Assembly: GCA_035604595.1 (NCBI GenBank)
Contig: DATNIE010000037.1
Coordinates: forward strand, 1 to 12,736
Source of the DNA: CAIKZZ01 sp035604595
Lineage (GTDB): Bacteria > Pseudomonadota > Gammaproteobacteria > Steroidobacterales > Steroidobacteraceae
Reading direction: 5' to 3'
DNA: 12,736 nucleotides
The position numbers were made by a program, and so were the translations under genes. Positions 1-7,047 of the stretch are shown here, in pieces (the first letter of the stretch is position 1; the number at the start of each line of letters is the position of its first letter). Below the pieces are notes generated by a model. The model searched no databases, was not told the DNA's origin, and saw only the letters and a list, made by a program, of their open reading frames with translations.

Positions 1-1124
<1,124 letters not shown>

Positions 1125-1246
1125 GGCAGCTCTCCTTCTATCGGGGCCTCGCCCCGGTCCAGCTCACCCCGCCGGGCGGGGCCGACACTCCACTCTTGGA
1201 ACCCTTCCTGCTCGTCCGATCGCCGCTGCGCGGCGATGCCTCTGTC
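1125..1246 (-). promoter_or_regulatory. tuf leader between tRNA-Thr and tuf, with two hairpins
   Basis: This 122-base spacer separates the tRNA-Thr 3' end from the tuf start. It holds two perfect inverted repeats: ATCGCCG/CGGCGAT (1219-1225 and 1231-1237, 5-base loop) and CCCCGC/GCGGGG (1167-1172 and 1176-1181, 3-base loop). The tuf ribosome binding site AAGGAG lies near 1133-1138. Neither hairpin is followed by a T run, so they are more likely to protect or set the 5' end of tuf mRNA after the tRNA is cut out than to end transcription. That role is inference. Confidence 0.45.
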
Positions 1247-1322
<76 letters not shown>

Positions 1323-1424
1323 CTAAGCCTGCGTCCCGACGGGGGTTCCTCCCACTGCCCACGATCCGCCCCGTCCCCCAGGCCACATCCTGCCGGCCGG
1401 TCCCGCACCCGCCGCGCCGGCAGC

Positions 1425-1498
<74 letters not shown>

Positions 1499-1587
1499 CT
1501 CGCCCGGCTGCCCCGCTCGTCGCGCCGTCCGCCGACCCTGCCCGTGGACCCGCAACTCCTACACCCCGGTCGCCGCACCACGTCAGG

Positions 1588-1673
<86 letters not shown>

Positions 1674-1689
1674 GGCAAATGAGCCGCGT

Positions 1690-1718
1690 ATTTTCGGGTC
1701 CAGGGCCAATTGTGTCAA
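1690..1718 (-). promoter_or_regulatory. Sigma-70 promoter of the tRNA-Tyr/Gly/Thr-tuf unit
   Basis: On the minus strand a perfect -35 box TTGACA (1713-1718) is followed after 17 bases by GAAAAT (1690-1695), which matches four of six -10 positions. Transcription would start about 10 bases before tRNA-Tyr. The bases after the -10 box are GC-rich (ACGCGGC), which is typical of stable-RNA promoters under stringent control. The site explains how the tRNA-tuf unit can be expressed although it is cut off from tRNA-Thr(TGT). Confidence 0.75.
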
Positions 1719-1934
1719 CGTTTTCGCGGGTCTTCGGGGGGTATCGCCAGGTCGCTGGACGCCGGTTGCCCCCGGTTGGCGTCGAGGCTCTCCCAAACTC
1801 CCCGTCCGGAGCCTCCGTTCGCCCCAATCCCGCGGGCATCGCCACTGAGGAGGCCCCGGCGATGACCTTCGCAGCGGGCTGACGCCGGCGCTGCCACCCG
1901 CGCCGTCGGACAATTGCCGCTACAGTGCCGCCTG

Positions 1935-2936
1935 ATGGAGACTCGACCTCTCGGGATTGGCGGGCTGCGCTCCTCGAGCCTCGGCCTCGGCTGCATGGGC
2001 ATGAGCTACGCCTATGGCAATGCCGCCGCCCGCGATCCGGCCGAGGCACTCGCGACGCTCGAGGCGGCGGTCGAGCAGGGCATCACCCACTTCGACACCG
2101 CCGAGGTGTATGGGCCGTGGCGCAACGAAGAGCTGCTCGGGCGACTGTTGCCGGGCCGGCGCGAGCGGCTCGTGATTGCGAGCAAGTTCGGTTTCAAGAT
2201 CGCCGACGACGGCCGGATCGCAGGCCTCGACGGCACGCCTGCGAACGCCCGGCTCGCCTGCGACGGATCACTGAAACGTCTCGGAACTGACTACCTCGAC
2301 CTCTACTACCTGCACCGCCTCGACCCCGCCGTGCCTATAGAAGAGTCAGTGGGAGCCATGGCCGGACTTGTCCGGGCGGGAAAGGTGCGATATATCGGCC
2401 TGTCGGAGGTCAGTGCATCGACGCTGCGGCGCGCGGTGGCCGTCCACCCGGTTGCCAGCCTGCAGACGGAGTACTCGTTGTGGGAGCGGGACGTCGAACG
2501 CGAGGTCCTGCCGGCTTGCCGGGAGCTCGGCGTCGGGTTGGTCGCCTATTGCCCGCTCGGCCGCGGGTTCCTCACCGGCGCTGCTGAGCGAGCCGAAGAC
2601 TACGCCGCCGAAGGCGACTCGCGCGCTGCCTACCCGCGCTTTCAGGCCGGGAATTTTGACCACAACCAATCGCTCGCGGCAGCGCTCACCCGGCTTGCCG
2701 CGCGCAAGGGCTGCACGCCAGCCCAGCTGGCCCTCGCCTGGCTGCTGGCGCAGGGACCTGACATCGTGCCGATCCCCGGCACGCGCCGCCGGGTGCACCT
2801 CGCCGAGAACGTCGCGGCCGCGACGCTCGCCCTTCGGAGTTGCGACCTGATGGCGCTCGAGGAGATCTTTCCGCGCGGAGCCGCCGCCGGGGCACGCTGC
2901 CCCGAGTCCCAGATGGCCTGGGTCGACCGGTCGTAG
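1935..2936 (+). CDS. Aldo/keto reductase
   Basis: A 333-residue NADPH-dependent oxidoreductase of the aldo/keto reductase superfamily, a soluble TIM barrel that reduces aldehydes or ketones. The catalytic tetrad is visible: Asp54 and Tyr59 in FDTAEVYG, Lys84 in ASKFGF and His127 in YYLHRLD. The C-terminal cofactor motif is VPIPGTRRRVHLAENV (about 279-294). The N-terminus, with LGLGCMGMS, resembles the group with YakC- and IolS-like enzymes (AKR11/AKR13 type). The substrate cannot be told from sequence. ATG at 1935 is chosen because family homology starts there. No good Shine-Dalgarno site precedes it. A TACAGT hexamer at 1921-1926 lies 8 bases upstream, so a leaderless or very short leader is possible. 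The gene is divergent from tRNA-Tyr and convergent with the rhomboid gene, 60 bases away. Confidence 0.93.
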   Translation: METRPLGIGGLRSSSLGLGCMGMSYAYGNAAARDPAEALATLEAAVEQGITHFDTAEVYGPWRNEELLGRLLPGRRERLVIASKFGFKIADDGRIAGLDGTPANARLACDGSLKRLGTDYLDLYYLHRLDPAVPIEESVGAMAGLVRAGKVRYIGLSEVSASTLRRAVAVHPVASLQTEYSLWERDVEREVLPACRELGVGLVAYCPLGRGFLTGAAERAEDYAAEGDSRAAYPRFQAGNFDHNQSLAAALTRLAARKGCTPAQLALAWLLAQGPDIVPIPGTRRRVHLAENVAAATLALRSCDLMALEEIFPRGAAAGARCPESQMAWVDRS

Positions 2937-2996
2937 GCCGCGGGCGGTGCCAGGGTCCCGATCCGCGCGTTCCTCGCCCGGCCTCGCGAGTGGCAT

Positions 2997-3884
2997 TCAC
3001 GACTGCCACCAGCCCGCCGCGAGCGCGGCGCCCCAGCTTGCGGCGATGATCAGCAGCGCTAGGCCGGCCGCAAGGTGCTGTGGGCGACCCGGCGGGGGCG
3101 GCCAGCGCCGCAGCGGCAGCGCGAGCAGCGCACCGCTCGCAAAGCCGAGCGCGTGGGCGGCGATGTCGGTGTGCTGATCCCCCGTTCCGAGCAGCGCGAG
3201 CAGCACGAGTGCCGCCACGATGCTGCCGCCGCGCAGCCCGACGCGCGCGCGGCGGGTGGCCGCCGGCCAGCGATGCACGGCGAGCGCGCCCAGTGCTGCA
3301 AAAACGGCCGTCGAGGCGCCGAGCGAGAGCCGGCCGGCGGGCATGACGGCACCATTCGCGAGATTGGCGAGCCCTGCTGCGACCAGGATCAGGAGCCAGC
3401 CGACCCCCGCGCCGTAGACCCGGCCCGCAAGCGCGCCGAACAGCGTGCCGAACCCTGCATTCGCCAGTAGATGCGCAAGATCCGCATGCAGGGTCAGCGC
3501 CGTGACCGCACGCCACAGCTCGCCGCTGCGCAGGCGAACGCCGTCGAGCACGCCGAGGTCATACCAGTCGAGCCCGCCGAAGGACCGGGTGCTCGCGACG
3601 CCGCACACGAACAGCACAAGAATGAACGCCCCCGCACCGCTGATGGCGCCTGGGTGCAGCTTTAGCGGTGCCGCCCGCGGTCGCGGCCGGTTCTCGAGCG
3701 CATACCGGTCGAGCTCGCGCGTGGCACGTGCGGCGTCGGGAGCACTGACCAGCAGACTGAACCCATCCTCGGCAGCACTCGTGACGGCCGTGATGCCGAC
3801 CGCCAGCAACACGAGCGCCCGCTCGTCGCAGGCCGCCGGCACCGACGATCGGAAGACCTCGACCCAGTCGGTGTCGGCATCCAC
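2997..3884 (-). CDS. Rhomboid family intramembrane serine protease with N-terminal cytoplasmic domain
   Basis: A 295-residue membrane protein. Residues 1-66 form a soluble domain (DERALVLLAVGI, then LLVSAPDAARATRELDRYA) like those seen before other bacterial rhomboids, possibly of the DUF2007 type. Membrane segments start near residue 82. Rhomboid signatures are WR (124-125), HADLAHLLAN with His133, His138 and Asn142, the catalytic serine in GAST (Ser191), and the catalytic histidine in AAHALGF (His244). The usual GxSG box reads GAST here, with Thr in place of the final Gly. Rhomboids cut transmembrane substrates inside the bilayer. The substrate here is unknown. The start is GTG at 3882-3884, because a stop codon lies three codons upstream in frame. 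It is the only minus-strand protein gene in the inserted block. Rhombosortase is less likely given the extra domain and no visible GlyGly-CTERM partner. Confidence 0.88.
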   Translation of the reverse strand: MDADTDWVEVFRSSVPAACDERALVLLAVGITAVTSAAEDGFSLLVSAPDAARATRELDRYALENRPRPRAAPLKLHPGAISGAGAFILVLFVCGVASTRSFGGLDWYDLGVLDGVRLRSGELWRAVTALTLHADLAHLLANAGFGTLFGALAGRVYGAGVGWLLILVAAGLANLANGAVMPAGRLSLGASTAVFAALGALAVHRWPAATRRARVGLRGGSIVAALVLLALLGTGDQHTDIAAHALGFASGALLALPLRRWPPPPGRPQHLAAGLALLIIAASWGAALAAGWWQS

Positions 3885-4282
3885 GCCTGGTCAATGTGGC
3901 GCCCATCCCGGTTGAGTTCAACCGTCTGCCCCGGACTCACCGATCGCTGCGCAACGCCGATCGGCGCTCGGGCGGCGGGTGGCCGCCACGCCCGTCACGC
4001 CACTACATCGCCCGAGGGCCGGATCGCGCCGCTAGGCCGAACCGGCAAGCCTGTCAAGACCGGTATTACCCCTAGGTCCTGCGACGCGCATGTGCCACGG
4101 ACGCCACAATTCGGCAACTATATGACTTATATCGTTCTTTTTTGCCGAATTGGCCTGCGATTCGGATGCTGCGCTGCGTTTTTTTCGCTGCGAGGCCCGG
4201 CGATGCATTGGTCGCCGCAGGGGCTGAGGCATACTGATTGCAGCTCTGGGGTCGAAAGAACAAGTCGGAGACGGGGATACCA
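3885..4282. other. Intergenic region between the rhomboid and PilZ genes (398 bases)
   Basis: No protein or RNA gene is supported here. The part near 4118-4200 is much more AT-rich than the surroundings, with T runs at 4137-4143 and 4180-4185. It holds a perfect 10-base inverted repeat (4108-4151, separate entry) and a short direct repeat CGCTGCG flanking a T run (about 4173-4192). A weak promoter-like pair TTGGTC (4208-4213) and CATACT (4230-4235), 16 bases apart, could serve the PilZ gene with a leader of about 40 bases. The region must also hold the promoter for the divergent rhomboid gene, which I could not place. Confidence 0.5.
4108..4151. repeat. Perfect 10-base inverted repeat with AT-rich centre
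   Basis: AATTCGGCAA (4108-4117) and its exact reverse complement TTGCCGAATT (4142-4151) flank 24 AT-rich bases that include TATATGACTTATAT. It lies between two divergent genes. It could be an operator for a dimeric regulator around a promoter, or a stem-loop in a PilZ leader. The sequence does not decide between these. Confidence 0.6.
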
Positions 4283-4558
4283 ATGGAGCGACGGCTGCAC
4301 ACGCGCCACCGGGCGCGTACCACGGTGTACGTGCAGATTCCGGGCCGACGCGGCAAGTTGTGCCGCGCCCGGAACCTAAGCGCCAACGGGGTTTTCGTCG
4401 AGACCGAGAACCTGGGGCTGCACAAGGGCTCGGTGGTCGAGCTCGCGTTCGCGATCAACCTCGGAGCCATCACCAAGATTCACCGCCGGACCGCCATCGT
4501 CGCGCACGTGTCGCGCGGCGGCACCGGACTCAGAATGGAGAGCTACGTCGGCCGCTGA
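4283..4558 (+). CDS. Small PilZ-domain protein
   Basis: A 91-residue protein made of a single PilZ domain, the cyclic di-GMP binding fold. The binding signature is present: RxxxR (Arg8 and Arg12 in RHRAR), then NxSxxG (Asn31, Ser33, Gly36 in NLSANG). Beta strands follow (GVFVET, VVELAFAI, IVAHVSRGGTGLRM). Stand-alone PilZ proteins act as cytoplasmic c-di-GMP receptors for motility, adhesion or polysaccharide systems. The partner here is unknown, and no cyclase or phosphodiesterase is nearby. ATG at 4283 is chosen over an upstream TTG (4238) because the domain starts there and GGGGA lies 5 bases before it. A terminator-like hairpin follows at 4594-4630. Confidence 0.87.
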   Translation: MERRLHTRHRARTTVYVQIPGRRGKLCRARNLSANGVFVETENLGLHKGSVVELAFAINLGAITKIHRRTAIVAHVSRGGTGLRMESYVGR

Positions 4559-4593
4559 AGGCGGGCGCAGCCACAACCACGTTCCATGTCGGT

Positions 4594-4630
4594 GGCGCCG
4601 TAGTCGCAAGGCTCGGCGCCTCTTTTATTT
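4594..4630 (+). terminator. Possible terminator after the PilZ gene
   Basis: GGCGCC (4594-4599) pairs with GGCGCC (4615-4620) across a 15-base loop and is followed by TCTTTTATTT. The stem is short (6 bp, all G-C) and the loop large, so strength is uncertain. If active, it separates the PilZ transcript from the transporter gene that starts at 4665. Confidence 0.4.
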
Positions 4631-4664
4631 CCGGGCCAGCGCACACCGCTAACGCAGGCAAACG

Positions 4665-5390
4665 ATGACGACCGCCGGCACCGCGGCCCCGCCACGGCAG
4701 CGCACGTTCAAGTACTACGACTTCTTCATGGCGGCATACGTCTGCGTGCTGCTGTGCTCGAACCTGATCGGACCGGCGAAGGTGTCGACCCTGCACGTGC
4801 CGGTGGTCGGTTCGGTCACGTTCATGGCCGGCGTGCTGTTCTTCCCGATCTCGTACATCTTTGGCGACATCCTGACGGAGGTCTACGGCTACGCGCGCGA
4901 TCGGCGCTGCGTCTGGGCGGGATTCGGCGCGCTCGTGTTCGCCGCGATCGTGGCCGCCACCATCGTGGCGCTACCGCCGGCGGACTGGTGGGCGACGAAG
5001 CAGCCGGCGGTCGAAACGATCTTCGGCAATACCCCGCGGATCGTCGCGGCCTCGATCATCGCATTCTGGTGCGGATCGTTCGTCAACAGCTACGTGCTCG
5101 CCAAGATGAAAATCTGGACCGATGGGCGATGGCTCTGGACCCGGACCGTGGGTTCGACGCTGTGCGGTGAACTGGTCGATTCCGCGCTGTTCTACGTGAT
5201 CGCATTCTGGGGCCTGTGGAGCACCGACCAGCTCATTCAGGTGACCGCGACGCAGTACGTTCTGAAGAGCGGCTGGGAGATCATCGCCACGCCGCTCACC
5301 TACAAGGTCGTCGGCTTCCTCAAGCGCGCCGAGCAGGAAGACTTCTACGACCGCCAGACGAACTTCACGCCGTTCTCGCTTGAAGCCTGA
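4665..5390 (+). CDS. yhhQ: Queuosine precursor transporter (YhhQ/VUT family, DUF165)
   Basis: A 241-residue inner-membrane protein of the VUT/DUF165 family, close in length to E. coli YhhQ (221). YhhQ imports the queuosine precursors preQ0 and preQ1, which feed modification of tRNAs with GUN anticodons, including tRNA-Tyr. Hydrophobic segments lie at about 20-35, 47-67, 85-104, 126-147 and 168-185. Family motifs are FGDILTEVYGY (about 66-76), CGSFVNSY (136-143) and CGELVDSALFY (167-177). The tail, EQEDFYDRQTNFTPF, is polar. The start is ATG at 4665 with a weak GCAGG upstream. I saw no clear preQ1 riboswitch before it. Its place beside a tRNA-Tyr gene is suggestive but may be chance. Confidence 0.92.
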   Translation: MTTAGTAAPPRQRTFKYYDFFMAAYVCVLLCSNLIGPAKVSTLHVPVVGSVTFMAGVLFFPISYIFGDILTEVYGYARDRRCVWAGFGALVFAAIVAATIVALPPADWWATKQPAVETIFGNTPRIVAASIIAFWCGSFVNSYVLAKMKIWTDGRWLWTRTVGSTLCGELVDSALFYVIAFWGLWSTDQLIQVTATQYVLKSGWEIIATPLTYKVVGFLKRAEQEDFYDRQTNFTPFSLEA

Positions 5391-5494
5391 CAGTCACGGA
5401 CAGCCTGCCCGGCGGCCGGCCGCGCGGGGAGATGATGTCGCGTGCCTGTCGGAGCAATCGAGGGGCGACGGCTCCGTTGGAGCGGTCCGCGTTT

Positions 5495-5533
5495 CTTGAC
5501 GTGGCGCCGGGAACCGGGCGCCTGCACGTCAAG
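5495..5533. repeat. Long imperfect hairpin between the transporter and the secreted protein gene
   Basis: CTTGACGTG (5495-5503) pairs exactly with CACGTCAAG (5525-5533). Inside it, GCGCC (5504-5508) pairs with GGCGC, leaving a 3-base bulge on one side and a loop of about 8 bases. No T run follows on either strand, so it is not a standard terminator. It could be an operator or an RNA structure. The rest of 5391-5622 shows no gene. Confidence 0.5.
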
Positions 5534-5562
5534 CGCGTTGCGGCTGGGTGCAGGTGTGAGAG

Positions 5563-5592
5563 TTGAGGTGAAGGCTGCAGAGACTTCATACT
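5563..5592 (+). promoter_or_regulatory. Candidate promoter for the secreted protein gene
   Basis: TTGAGG (5563-5568) and CATACT (5587-5592) each match four of six sigma-70 consensus positions and are 18 bases apart. The expected transcript start near 5599 leaves a leader of about 24 bases containing GGTGAG just before the ATG at 5623. Confidence 0.35.
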
Positions 5593-5622
5593 CAGACGGT
5601 ATCGTCACGAGCCGGTGAGACA

Positions 5623-6069
5623 ATGAGCGCGAAGCGAGCGGCCGCTGTGTTGGTTGTGTGTGCTTGCGCGTGCCTCGCGAGCAAGGCTGCGGTGTGCGAT
5701 GAGTCCCAAGGCGTTCGTCAGTTCTCTCTTCGCTGCGATGTGACTGAGCATTACGTGCTCGCCGACAAGGCAAAAAGCGACAAGGCGAAAGGCGACAAGA
5801 AGAAGGCGTTGCAGTTCACGTTTGAGGTTCGTGGTTCGAAGGGCCGGTACTTCGACTGGCAGACGAGCAGTTGGAGCCGCATCGCGCTAGTGACCGATAA
5901 CGCTTACAGCCTCGACGCTTTCGGGCTCGACAGCACGTCCATGGGCGCCAGCATTGATCGACGAACTGGCGAGTATCAGAATGACGCCAGCTCGGGCGGC
6001 GAAACGATTACGGTCCGCGGCCTTTGTACCGAAATTCCGCTGGTGATGCCGCCGGCGGCGAAGTTCTGA
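5623..6069 (+). CDS. Predicted exported protein of unknown function
   Basis: A 148-residue protein I cannot assign to a named family. The N-terminus is a signal peptide: MSAKR, a hydrophobic stretch to about residue 18, then a likely cut near residues 21-25. The mature part has Cys25, Cys38 and Cys135, some of which could form a disulfide in the periplasm. Residues 48-61 are a charged Asp-Lys-Ala repeat (DKAKSDKAKGDKKK) from a 15-base tandem repeat. After it come YFDWQTSSW, SIDRRTGEYQ and GGETITVRGLC. This pattern of an aromatic/Cys stretch, a 'DRxTGxY' motif and a late 'GxC' recalls other uncharacterised short exported proteobacterial proteins. ATG at 5623 follows GGTGAG. Base composition looks less GC-rich than the neighbours, which may mean recent acquisition. 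Confidence 0.7.
   Translation: MSAKRAAAVLVVCACACLASKAAVCDESQGVRQFSLRCDVTEHYVLADKAKSDKAKGDKKKALQFTFEVRGSKGRYFDWQTSSWSRIALVTDNAYSLDAFGLDSTSMGASIDRRTGEYQNDASSGGETITVRGLCTEIPLVMPPAAKF
5764..5808 (+). repeat. 15-base in-frame tandem repeat, three units
   Basis: Units at 5764-5778, 5779-5793 and 5794-5808 all begin GACAAG. The first two differ at only two positions (GACAAGGCAAAAAGC and GACAAGGCGAAAGGC) and the third is diverged. They encode a Lys-rich linker in the exported protein. In-frame units can be gained or lost without breaking the gene. Confidence 0.7.
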
Positions 6070-6153
6070 GTCCGCTGACCGCTCATTCCACCAAGACCCG
6101 CGCCCGCTGATGCCTCGGCGGCATCGACAACGTTGACGGGAAACCCTACCGGC

Positions 6154-6195
6154 CGTCCGTCCCGTCGTCTGATCGTGACTTGGCGGTGACGGACG
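6154..6195. repeat. Inverted repeat between two convergent transcription units
   Basis: CGTCCGTC (6154-6161) and GACGGACG (6188-6195) are exact reverse complements. CCG/CGG inside can extend the stem with one unpaired base. It lies between the end of the exported protein gene (plus strand) and the 3' end of tRNA-Thr (minus strand), where both transcripts should stop. There is no T run, so a terminator role is only a guess. Confidence 0.4.
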
Positions 6196-6234
6196 AGTCC
6201 GCGAGCCCCCAAACTTCTCTTTCACGCCTTTCAT

Positions 6235-6310
6235 TGGTGCCGGCGGAGAGAATCGAACTCCCGACCCACTGATTACAAATCAGTTGCTCTGCCAACTGAG
6301 CTACGCCGGC
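6235..6310 (-). tRNA. tRNA-Thr (anticodon TGT)
   Basis: A complete cloverleaf reads on the minus strand. The acceptor arms GCCGGCG and CGCCGGC pair perfectly. The anticodon stem ACTGA/TCAGT encloses TTTGTAA, giving TGT (reads ACA and ACG). The T loop region is GTTCGATTC, the discriminator is A and CCA is encoded (6235-6237). It is 76 bases. It corresponds to thrU, which in related genomes stands directly before tRNA-Tyr. Its first ten bases overlap the end of the SPOR-domain gene, whose TAG stop is tRNA bases 8-10. I see no strong promoter of its own. A TAAACT hexamer at 6320-6325 lacks a -35 box. Confidence 0.97.
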
Positions 6311-7047
6311 GCGCCGTGAAGTTTAGCCGCCCCCAGGGGTTCAGAGGGTGCATTCGATGCCGGTGCCGGGCCATCGCCGCGCCCGGCTTCCGGCGCCGGA
6401 CCAGGGACCGGGCCTGGTGCCGGCCCACTCGCCGGACACGCGACCACCGTGAGCCCGGTGATATCGCCAGCTGCCTTGCCGACCTCGGCGGGATCCGGCA
6501 CGGGTTCGCGCGGCCGCAGGTCGACATCCAGCCACCAGCTTGCAACCGCGTGCGTCTGCTCGATGATCACCGGGTTGAGGTCAGATCGCCCGAGCTCCGT
6601 GACCCGTCGCTGGGCGTGCGCCCGATCGCTGAAGAGTCCAAGCGACACCGTGGCCTCGGTCGCCCCGGCCTCGGGCGGCATGATCTTGAGATCGCTCACG
6701 CCCGCCGCCCGCAGCCGCCGCGCGATGCTGGTGGCCTCCCGGACTGTCGGCGCCGTGATCACCACCCAATAGTCGGTGGGGCCGGCCACCTCGACCGAGC
6801 GCAGTCGCGAGACGTGCTGCCCGGTCAGCAGCCACGCGGACGCCCGCTCTGCAGCCGCCTGCTCGGCAAACGGCCCCAGGCTCTGGCAGCGGGGCACCGC
6901 GAGATGCGTCTCGCCGACGAGCGCAAGCCGGGGTACCGAAACGCCTTGGTCGATCGCAGGCGGTGCCTCGCCCGCTCCGCCGACAAAGCGCACGTAGGCG
7001 AAAAACACGACGTTGAGGAACAGCAGCACGAGCAGCAGCGTCCTCAC
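6301..7047 (-). CDS. SPOR-domain inner-membrane protein
   Basis: A 248-residue protein like the SPOR-domain protein found after coaX in Pseudomonas and Xanthomonas. Residues 2-17 (RTLLLVLLFLNVVFFA) are a single membrane anchor, with the rest outside the membrane. The SPOR-like region spans about 53-165 (CQSLGPF, DYWVVITAP, EATSIARRLRAAGVSDLKI, TVSLGLFSDRAHAQRRV). SPOR domains bind denuded peptidoglycan, often at the septum. Residues about 204-235 are rich in Pro, Gly and Ala (GPAPGPVPGPAP). The start is GTG at 7045-7047: AGGAG lies 9 bases upstream (7057-7061) and the membrane anchor begins at once. GTG overlaps the coaX stop by 4 bases (GTGA). The stop codon TAG lies inside the tRNA-Thr gene, so RNase P cutting of a shared transcript would remove it. 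Confidence 0.85.
   Translation of the reverse strand: MRTLLLVLLFLNVVFFAYVRFVGGAGEAPPAIDQGVSVPRLALVGETHLAVPRCQSLGPFAEQAAAERASAWLLTGQHVSRLRSVEVAGPTDYWVVITAPTVREATSIARRLRAAGVSDLKIMPPEAGATEATVSLGLFSDRAHAQRRVTELGRSDLNPVIIEQTHAVASWWLDVDLRPREPVPDPAEVGKAAGDITGLTVVACPASGPAPGPVPGPAPEAGRGDGPAPASNAPSEPLGAAKLHGAPA

Noticed and set aside
2686..3516. Long Arg/Ala-rich frames antisense to the aldo/keto reductase and in other frames of the rhomboid gene
   Set aside because: They overlap well-supported genes, have no recognisable domain and show the composition typical of shadow frames.
4559..4664. A preQ1 riboswitch before the queuosine-precursor transporter
   Set aside because: No conserved preQ1 aptamer pattern was recognised. 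The only structure is a short GGCGCC hairpin with a T-rich tail, better read as the terminator of the PilZ gene.
1674..6234. The inserted block as an integrative element using the tRNA-Thr 3' end as attachment site
   Set aside because: I looked for a copy of the tRNA-Thr 3' end near 1680-1900 and found none. There is no integrase, transposase, terminal repeat or phage gene in the block.
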